A stretch of DNA of 64,000 bases. Source: Brachionus manjavacas (taxonomy: Eukaryota > Rotifera > Eurotatoria > Ploima > Brachionidae). Of this stretch, positions 56,879-64,000 are shown one piece after another (the first letter of the stretch is position 1; each line of letters starts with the position of its first letter). The stretch spans positions 496,001 through 560,000 of the forward strand of contig JAHQIY010000003.1 in assembly GCA_019054805.1 (NCBI GenBank), read 5' to 3'. The notes under the pieces were generated by a model. It saw nothing but the letters and a program-made list of their open reading frames with translations. It did not search any database and was not told the DNA's origin. Position numbers and translations under genes: made by a program.

Positions 56879-56903
56879 AACTAGTGTTTATGACTTGGGG
56901 CAC

Positions 56904-57290
56904 CTTAAAAATACGTATTTTTACTTTTTTTTTGCGTATTTTTAATTTTTTTTTGTTTCAAAATCAAGAATAAAAAATTTATGAAATAGGCAAATTGAAA
57001 TTTGAGATCAAGATCAAAAGATCAAAATATAAATTGTAATATTTTTTTTAATAGTAGGAAATAAAAAAAAATTTTCCAAAGCAATTACTTGTCATGCAAG
57101 TTTATTTTCATTTTTAAAATTTTAAAATGATCCTTTTGATCGAACTTTAATAAGTTTAAATATTTTAATTAATTTTAATGAAACTAGAATATATAATTAT
57201 CATGAGAACAATAATTAACTTATATTAATTAGCTAATTACAAATTAACTACCTCCTTATATTATTTATTGAATAAGATCAGTTCTGTATT
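56904..57290. other. Spacer, nothing recognised
   Basis: AT-rich DNA between the transposon end and a LINE fragment. Confidence 0.4.
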
Positions 57291-57900
57291 TAAGATATTT
57301 TATAGTAAATGAAAATGGTCATCTAAGTGATCAATACCATTTAAAGCAGGAGTCCCACAAGGGTCAGTAATTAGTCCACTTCTTTTCAGCATTTTTATAA
57401 ATGACATACCAAAAAGAAACAAGTCAAACTGCCAGTTCTCTCTTCTTTTTGCAGATGATTTGGCTACTTTCATTTTTTAAAGATAGGAAATCTTGTAAAC
57501 GCGATTAATAAACATCTAAAAGAAGTTGAAAAATAGCTTTTCAAATGGAAGAAGTTGAAAATAAAAATTTCTATTAAAAAGTCTTGTTACATGATCTTTG
57601 AGAAAAAAACAAAAGTTAAAACCAATCTTGACCCCAAAATTAATGGTAACAGCTTAAATAACGAGAAAAAAAGAGAAATTCTTAGGCATCACGTTAGACA
57701 CAAAAGTTACATTTAATCCAAAGGTAGATGAATTATAAGAACGCTGTAATTCTAGGCTTTATTTAATAAAATGTCTCTAAAAAAGAAAATGGGGTCTAAA
57801 ACCAAAAACATTAGGTAATCTTCACAAATTCTTAAGATTATTCATTTTCTTGTTTAAATTCATTCTCAGAAACTAACATCAAAAAAATACAAGTTTAATA
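57291..57900 (+). mobile_element. LINE reverse transcriptase fragment
   Basis: Starts inside RT (AGVPQGSVISPLLFSIFIND), includes the catalytic FADD (LLFADDLATFIF) and a decayed FLGITLD-like region before fading out. Frameshifted several times. Truncated at both ends. Confidence 0.7.
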
Positions 57901-58039
57901 AGTCTCAAATCGACTTTTTGAGTTGAGTGAGAGATATGTCAAAAAAAATTAAAAAAAAAAATTTTAAGAAAAAAATAAATTAACTAGAAAAAATAAAATA
58001 ATTTTTATGAAAATTATGAAAATTAAAGATTATCTATAA
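57901..58039. other. Spacer
   Basis: A/T-rich gap with no recognised feature. Confidence 0.3.
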
Positions 58040-58190
58040 AAGGGAATTTCGGGATGGAAATAAATGTTCATTAAAGAGAAGGCATTTGCAATCTTGTACT
58101 CAAAGTAAAAACTGTCTTGATTCAGATTTGACTGAATGCTTATCTAACATTTGTTCTTGTCCAACCGGAACATATTACTATAATATACTT
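58040..58190 (+). pseudogene. Inverted partial copy of the lectin gene's first Cys-rich exon
   Basis: About 145 bp nearly identical to the minus strand of 60945-61090, covering the acceptor region and the segment CTQSKNCLDSDLTECLSN to CSCPTG. It then diverges at once. It carries no more of the gene, so it is a dead fragment, in inverted orientation ~2.8 kb from its source. Confidence 0.8.
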
Positions 58191-58439
58191 TTTTTCACGT
58201 AATTTTCCGTGGAATTTTGTTTGAAAATGGAAATTTTTAGTATTAAACAGTTAAGTTCACGAAATTCAAAACTTAAGTGCTATCTGGTTATGGTTATGGA
58301 TCCTTAGTCTCGCAAGGCTTTATCTCTGCAATTGGTTCTAAATATTTGTCATTGATAAATACAGCCATCTTTCAAATTAAAATCACCTTCTTAAAATTTA
58401 TTTAAATATTTAAACACAAATTGAATTTATTTAAACACA
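58191..58439. other. Spacer
   Basis: Nothing recognised beyond a repeated phrase tttaaacacaaattg at 58410-58445. Confidence 0.3.
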
Positions 58440-59165
58440 AATTGTGGATAAATATCTTGTTTTATCGCACACAATTTACCTGTAAATAAACAAAAAAATT
58501 TTCTTGTGTATATAAAATAATTAGTTATTTAGCCACAAATTGACAATATTTTTTTGTTTATTCTTTACATTGAAATCCATCAAAAAAATATAATTGAAGC
58601 TCATCAAATCAATTAATTAGGAATAAGCTTGAATAAGAACATATAAAATATAATAAGCCAAGTGTAGATAGTTTCATTTCAAAAGAGCGTGTCGTCGATG
58701 AAGAGCATATACAAGTAATACCTTCGAAAATTAATCCTAGTGTACTTAGTTGTGCTTTTGTGCATGAAAATAATGAAATATCTTCTTTAGTTTCAAGTTT
58801 CTTCACTAGTGATGCTCTCTTAATGTTGCAAAATACATTATCAGCATTAAGATCACATGGTCAATTAAATTCTTGCAACTCTTGTTCTTTATCTTGCGAC
58901 TCTAAGTTTATCGTTTGTAGTTCTTGTAATAATTATTTTCATTTAAAATGTGTTAAAAAAGCTTATGCTCCTAAGATTAAAAAATGGCTTTGTGCTAATT
59001 GTAACTCTAATTAATTAATCTAAATTTGTTAATCTTATTTTTTTTTATTTTTTAATATAACTTGTGTCTAAATAAATAAAAAAATTTCAAATCCACATCC
59101 ACTTTTTGTGTGTATCAATTTTTGTTTATTTATCCATAAAATGTGTGAAAATAAACGCTACCATA
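58440..59165. mobile_element. TIR element carrying a PHD-finger ORF
   Basis: 58468-58512 and 59108-59152 are imperfect inverted repeats of about 40 bp (sharing taaataaacaaaaa and cacaca/tgtgta ends). They bracket one coding remnant with a PHD finger. Probably an internally deleted DNA transposon whose protein ended in a PHD finger. Confidence 0.45.
58640..59014 (+). pseudogene. PHD-finger protein C-terminus (transposon-borne)
   Basis: Open from about 58637 to TAA at 59014 (ATG at 58760 within). The end has C-NS-C, C-SS-C, F-H-LK-C and W-L-C-AN-C, the spacing of a PHD zinc finger, with the Trp two residues before the penultimate Cys as usual. PHD fingers read histone tails. An upstream TAA in the same frame shows the N-terminal part is lost or disabled. 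Confidence 0.55.
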
Positions 59166-59535
59166 ATATAAAATTAAATAAATAAAAAGAATAAAAATAG
59201 ATAAAAAATTCATTTTGATTAAATTTTTATACTTAATCAATAAAATACTGGATCTAGTCGGTTAGGTGAACCATAGTTTACTTATTATCCGAGATATTTT
59301 GCTCTCAGGTTTTGTGAACAAATTGTTGGTTCATCCAATTTTTTGTTTAAAATAGAATTAGATTGTGCGAACGAAATTTAATAGAATGTCTTATTCTCGA
59401 AACTGATTTAAAAATTTGTTTATAGTTTTTTAGGATTATACGTGAAATAAAATAATTTTTTTTCCTAATTCAGACCGAAAAAATTTTAAAAAAGTCAAAA
59501 AATGTCAAAGTTTTTTGGAATATTACTTTTTACAA
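59166..59535. other. Spacer, nothing recognised
   Basis: AT-rich; no open frame with protein character. Confidence 0.35.
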
Positions 59536-59540
59536 AAATT

Positions 59541-59636
59541 TACGTAATATCCGCTAATTTTACGTATATTCTGGTAAGATCCTGTAAATTTACTTAATTT
59601 TACCAGAATTTTCGTAAAATTAGCGGATATTACGTA
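59541..59636. mobile_element. Hairpin-type MITE
   Basis: 59541-59577 and 59600-59636 are 37-bp inverted repeats with two mismatches (core taatatccgctaatttta), separated by 22 bp. Further ttacgt words follow on the right (59637-59656). Such near-complete palindromes are typical of foldback MITEs. Confidence 0.6.
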
Positions 59637-59659
59637 ATTTCACGTAAAATTACGTGAAA

Positions 59660-59935
59660 ACAGAAAATCATTGCAGTACTTTTCTTTGGCTGCTTAATTT
59701 TAATTTTGCTTTGCAATTTATAATTCTTTTAGTATAAAAAATCCTTTTTTAAATTTATCAGTTGATTAAAAACAAAAATATTTGATAAGTTATTAATTTG
59801 TCTAAAAATAGAAAAGTAAACATTTATTGGTCAATCTTAAATTCAGACCTCTTCTTGGTTTGGTATGGAAAATTTTAATTGAACCAAAATATTTTATTCC
59901 TTTCATTTTTTCAAGTTAAAATTCAAAATTAGTAA
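59660..59935. other. 3' flank of the lectin gene
   Basis: AT-rich, no feature recognised. Confidence 0.3.
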
Positions 59936-59939
59936 TTAT

Positions 59940-61083
59940 TCAGGCTTCTTTTTGACAAATGTATCTGTGTGTGATTTCTTTGCTAAGATCATCATAAAAA
60001 CAGTCTTCTTTGAAGTACATGTAGTCCAAAGTATTTGTTGGCTCTCCAGTACATAAAGAATAATCAATATTTCCGCTAGTAGACTTCCATATATCATCAT
60101 TGTCATTATTATCATCCATTTTGTCTCTTTTATCCAACCAATAAACTTCTGTGCTACCAATGCTAGCCAGATGATTTTTGAAAAAGTCTCTCACACCACT
60201 ATTATGCACCACTGCTTGTGTCCATCCTGAATCAGTACCTTGACCATTATTGTTTTTCAATTCATTACAACCTTTTGATTGAACATCATCAGCTAATTGA
60301 ACATCAATTGAAAAATGATAACACACATCATCATAATAAATTGCCCCAAAACTACAAGTTGGTGAAGGTTCACACTTCTGGCTCGAAGTTCTATAAGTTT
60401 TATCTAAATCGCATTTACAAACGTTATTCAAGCACGTCAATTCTTTACTTGAACTACACTCAAATGAATAATTGCACGCAGCATCAAAAGACTTTGAATC
60501 CTTGCAAGACAATCCATCCCAGTATTTTTCTTCGGATTTTTTACAATCACAAATTTTTCCAGATTGAGTCGATGGACAATTACATCTGTTAGTTTGATCA
60601 ATGCAAAATAAGTGCTCAAAACTATTGCATTCATTATCCAAATTGCATGGTTGATCATAGGTCTTTTTGCATTCGTTTGAGTTCCAAGTATGAGTAGCGA
60701 GACTACATTGACACAAGTCATTTTGACAAGTTAAACCTTTTAAAACTGAACACTCATTATCGGAATTGCACGCTGCATTGACAGATTTTTTTTCTGAACA
60801 ACCTACAGAGGAATTGGCATAGAATTGGCCAGTCGGGCATCTACAAACATGCGACACATCACAAATCAATCCTTCCAAGCACATTGTGCTGTTAAAACAG
60901 CTTTCCGATTCTCCGAGACGGGCCTGGCAACTTTGATTTGTTTCATTGTAATATTTTCCGGTTGGACAAGAACAAATGTTAGATAAGCATTCAGTCAAAT
61001 CTGAATCAAGACAGTTTTTACTTTGAGTACAAGATTGCAAATGCCTTCTCTTTAATGAACATTTATTTCCATCCCAAAATTGC
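59940..61083 (-). CDS. Cysteine-rich EB-like repeats plus C-terminal C-type lectin domain
   Basis: Predicted secreted or surface carbohydrate-binding protein. The long exon starts after an acceptor (caattag) at 61084 with QFWDGNKC and runs to TGA at 59940-59942. It has about five Cys-rich modules with recurrent CPTGxxY and N-x-C patterns (CSCPTGKYYNE, CRCPTGQFYANS, CNLDNECNSFEHLFC), like EB or EGF-like modules. Then comes a C-type lectin-like domain of about 130 residues: CSFGAIYYDDVCYHF, YWLDKRD, an EPTN motif in place of the EPN/QPD calcium site, and the final Cys pair C-FYDD...YIC. The 5' exon with the signal peptide was not found with confidence; a candidate lies near 61300-61325. No stops or frameshifts. 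Confidence 0.8.
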
Positions 61084-61770
61084 CTAATTGAGAAAATCTT
61101 TAAAAATTAATATAAATAATCAATTGGTAGTTATTTGTTTATTTTTTACGAAGAAATAAAAAATGATATCAAATTTAACACCTTGATTAATAAAAAAATT
61201 TAAATGATGCTTATATATATACGAAAAAAAGATGTAAAAAGAAATCAAATGACATGAAAACTCAAAGGATGTTCCGCTTCGCTTGTTCCAGTTGATACAC
61301 TTACAAGAAAAAATTCTACTAAGAAAAAAATCCAGTGGAAAAAAATGCACTCTAAAAATTATAATTACATGATTGTTTATTATAAATTAATACAAAAAAA
61401 ATTAAGTAATTAGATCAATTTTTTTAAAAAAGAATGTGCTAAATCTTTCTCTTTCTAAATATCTTATTTTTGAGTCTTTGAATTTAACAATCTTGCTATA
61501 AATGAATTAAAATTAATCATCATGTACCTTTTGAACACTATTAATTTTTTCTAAATGAAAAATTCTTAAAACAAAATTAAAATGAATTAATTAATTTTCC
61601 TGAATTAAAATGTTCTGTAATCGATAAACCAAGACATGTAATTCCCTTAATGGTTTAATTGAAGAATTTTATTACCTTTTCTCTTTTTCTCTTTTTATCA
61701 TATCAATATTTTTAAAACATTTCCAAATTGAGCGATTATGAAAATTGTCTCTTTGAGTTATTTATTTTTT
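61084..61770. other. Intron and/or 5' region of the lectin gene
   Basis: On the minus strand an ATG near 61325 opens a short hydrophobic frame (MHFFPLDFFLSRIFSC) followed by gtaagtgt, a possible first exon encoding part of a signal peptide. Support is weak. The rest is AT-rich. Confidence 0.3.
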
Positions 61771-61774
61771 ATTT

Positions 61775-62090
61775 TATTATTTATTTATTTGTTTTCTGTA
61801 CCGAGCTAAAGCTCCTTCAGAGTAAATTAAAAATAAAATAAAAAAATAAAATAAAAATAAAATTAAAGTTAATAAAATTAGATAAAAAAAAAAAAAGAAT
61901 CAAAATAGAGTAAATAAGCTAAAAAAAATGAAAGTTGAAAAGACATAAATTGGAAAAGATTGTTTCATGTGGCACATGTTTAAATAGTTCAAGTTTCAGG
62001 AAAAAAAGAAGAAATAGTAAGGTAGCAATTACACAACGGAGTTGGGTATTCAATATATCTTGATTCAAAGTTTAAATGAAAATCTTACTT
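61775..62090 (-). repeat. Interspersed repeat family, copy 3
   Basis: The minus strand matches 18110-18358 over ~250 bp, including the ggcac/tgccacatg region, the ctgaaggagcttta box and the (taaa)n tail (61775-61795). Second full-length copy in the window. Confidence 0.75.
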
Positions 62091-62683
62091 ATAGGATTAA
62101 ATTCTACATTTCTATTGGATATTAAAATACTCATTTACTGAAATAACTTCACATTGTATCTATTGTATCAATATGAAAAGCTTTGCGGAGACATCAATGC
62201 AATTTAGAGGGATTAAACAAATTAAAAGATCATATGACAAATTATTATTTAAAAGCGACAGGCTAAAGATAAAAGACAATGGAACAAATAATACTAAGAA
62301 AATTGAGGATTGATCAATTAATTAACAACTTAACCCTTTTTTTTTGTTTACTTTCAAAAAGTTTTAATTAAGGAGTTTAGAAGATCCTTTCTATTTACAT
62401 CGCGATTCCTTATCATTGAGAAGCATGTTTTGATCGAGACATTCATTCAATTTTTTTTTTCTATCTTCTTATATTACAAATCCTCAGAGCAATGTCAATC
62501 AAATGAACACGAATAGTTGTTAGAAGATAATTTTCCCATAAAAGTAAATAAACAATGTTTTTGTGAAGAATGTACAAATAGGTCGTTTCCTATCAAATTT
62601 TTGTGTTATCAACAGATTAAATTTTTTTTAAGTGTATTTTCTATTTTTGAATAAAATAATTTTTTTATGTATTGCTCACATTA
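62091..62683. other. Intergenic, nothing recognised
   Basis: AT-rich with a T-run at 62447-62460. The last 13 bp (62671-62683) are the left target duplication of the SINE. Confidence 0.4.
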
Positions 62684-62989
62684 GAGCCCGTTTAGCCGAA
62701 TGGTTTGCGTGTTATTCATGTAAGCAGAGGATCGAGGTTTCAAAACCTGATCAGTGTGAAAAAATCTTCAAAATATCTCTGCAATACGGGGCGAATGTTT
62801 AAACCTCTTTCATCATAAAAATAGAAGAACCAGTTTCGACTGGGTAATAATTGCGGTGTAGATCATCAACTCGATGCAATAGCCTCTGTGTCAGATCGGA
62901 GCCGTTGCTCAAAAAGGTACTTGCAAAGGAGATGAGCGCCTCCCCATTATCCACTAGGATAGAATAGGGACAATTATTATATTATTATT
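62684..62989 (+). mobile_element. tRNA-derived SINE with perfect 13-bp target duplication
   Basis: Flanked by attgctcacatta at 62671-62683 and 62990-63002. The head has an internal pol III promoter: A box tagccgaatgg (62693-62703) and a degenerate B box ggtttcaaaacc (about 62734-62745). A ~200-bp G+C-richer body without coding capacity follows, then an (ATT)n tail (62971-62989). The intact duplication means a complete, fairly recent insertion, mobilised by a partner LINE. Confidence 0.85.
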
Positions 62990-63002
62990 ATTGCTCACAT
63001 TA

Positions 63003-63284
63003 TTTATGTTTATTAATCTCTTTTCATATTTAGTTAATCTCCAAACCATTAGCATAGAAAAAAACACAGAAAAAAGAAAAATTTGATTTATATTTTTACT
63101 CGCAAATTTTTACTTTTTCAATTTTTTTTTCGGCTTAATTTAGAGAAAGTTTTATCTTAAAAAAACCTAAACTTATTTTGGTCTAATTTGAATCATCGTT
63201 CTTTAAGACTACCAGAAAAACTTACAAAGTGTTCAATAGCTTTAAAAATTACTTAAAAATATATAAATAAAGGTTTTTAATAGT
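63003..63284. other. Spacer, nothing recognised
   Basis: AT-rich, no feature. Confidence 0.3.
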
Positions 63285-63655
63285 GATGTTGTTTTGGCTT
63301 GGTCTTATGGCTAGCTAATTTTGGTTAGCCAAAAATTGGTTATCAATCTCTCTATTAAAATTTTATTATGAAGCTTCTTAAACTTTATTATAATCCCCTT
63401 GTTTAACAACAACAAAATTTTTTTTATTTATATTTGTATTTTTTTCTTTTGAATTTTATAAATTTAAAAAAATTAATTAAAACAATTTATTAGATTTTTT
63501 AAAAAATTTAATTCTAAAAGAATACCTTTCAATTAACCACTTAAAATGAATCATTTTTCCAAATATGAATTAATTTCAATTACTTGAACCGAAACTTGCT
63601 AACCAGATTTTTGGTTAATCAATTTTTGGCTAAAGGACATTGGTTGACAAAATTT
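63285..63655. repeat. Possible MITE with inverted motif
   Basis: ggttagccaaaaattggtta (about 63324-63343) is mirrored by ttaatcaatttttggcta (63616-63633). Both ends contain further ttggtt/aaccaa words. Ends and target duplication not defined. Confidence 0.3.
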
Positions 63656-63828
63656 AAAGGGTGCCCAATAATGCTTATCCTGAACTTCAATTAGAAAAAA
63701 AATCATATTGAGTCTAATGTACAATATAATATATAATTCTTAATAGTTGTTCAAGGTTTTGATCAAAAATAAATATTAATTTTCTTTAAAACCAATTGGG
63801 AGATTTGGAATCAAATATAAAAATATTA

Positions 63829-63970
63829 CAATTACAACTATACACAACTACAACAAAAACTTAAACAATCGCAGTTTAATAACAATGACGCAAAATCTAA
63901 AACGTTCCAAACCATCCACTTAAACTCAGACACTATTGAATGTAAAGAAAATCCATCTAAAATAAAGTAA
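63829..63970 (+). other. Open fragment near the window edge
   Basis: About 46 open codons, Gln/Asn-rich, ending at TAA 63968-63970. No domain; could be an exon or chance. Confidence 0.2.
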
Positions 63971-64000
63971 TCAAAAATAAGATTTTAGAATTAGTAACAA

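Larger units (their letters stand above)
52892..56903. mobile_element. ~4-kb DNA transposon with 25-bp perfect TIRs, split by a LINE
   Basis: The 25-bp ends at 52892-52916 and 56879-56903 are exact inverted copies (outer bases gtgccccaagtcataaacac). Inside, on the minus strand, is a DDE-type transposase in two parts (55092-56232 and 53170-53385), interrupted by a CR1-like LINE at 53388-55094. Removing the LINE leaves about 2.3 kb, a normal size for a Tc1/pogo-scale element. No clear target-site duplication was seen. Confidence 0.75.

Noticed and set aside
61120-61350. Independent 76-codon minus-strand gene
   Set aside because: Phe/Lys-rich with no domain; at most its first codons could be the signal exon of the lectin gene, which is noted with low confidence.
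62684-62755. A functional tRNA gene
   Set aside because: The B box is degenerate, the arms do not fold convincingly, and it is followed by a SINE body, (ATT)n tail and a 13-bp target duplication.

Overview
The window is AT-rich eukaryotic DNA, almost certainly from a small invertebrate animal. Evidence for this is a set of short GT-AG introns (46-107 bp), trypsin-fold, C-type-lectin and type I membrane protein genes, CR1-like and Jockey/I-like LINEs, Ty3/gypsy elements, hAT, MULE and other DNA transposons, and a tRNA-derived SINE. A monogonont rotifer would fit, but that is inference. Host genes use the standard code. Most of the window is mobile DNA in various stages of decay, with few host genes.

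Layout. 1-6840 is a large palindrome: two ~2.84 kb arms around a 1.16 kb single-copy loop that carries a Ty3/gypsy integrase. Each arm holds that element's 3' end (pol tail, extra ORF, polypurine tract, LTR) joined to a second, older gypsy element containing a Stowaway-like MITE. The second element runs on to ~8431. A decayed LINE (8880-12640) is split by a hAT fragment, and a MULE tail follows. GDP-D-glucose phosphorylase (15569-16701, +) is followed by isolated minus-strand exons.

20098-30930 (minus) is the centrepiece: one apparent gene encoding a signal peptide, seven tandem, nearly identical chymotrypsin-fold protease units, twelve 83/87-residue Ser/Thr-rich mucin-like repeats, a unique domain and a hydrophobic C-terminus. 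A decayed copy of its 5' flank lies ~1.3 kb further upstream. 32555-33435 is a long-TIR element.

36230-45475 holds decayed loci: a coiled-coil gene, a transposase followed by an OTU-like domain (39080-41460), a small MULE with iterated TIR motifs, and a two-exon gene with two stops. LINEs lie at 45945-48115 and 49055-49585. An intact single-exon type I membrane protein is at 50093-51820 (minus). A ~4 kb TIR transposon (52892-56903) has a CR1 LINE nested in its transposase gene. The last 7 kb carry a LINE fragment, a PHD-finger TIR element, a hairpin MITE, a cysteine-rich/C-type lectin gene (59940-61083, minus) with an inverted partial copy of its exon, and a SINE with a perfect 13-bp target duplication.

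The host genes are not an operon or pathway. The three extracellular proteins (multi-protease/mucin, type I membrane protein, lectin) are all predicted to act at the cell surface or in a secreted layer.
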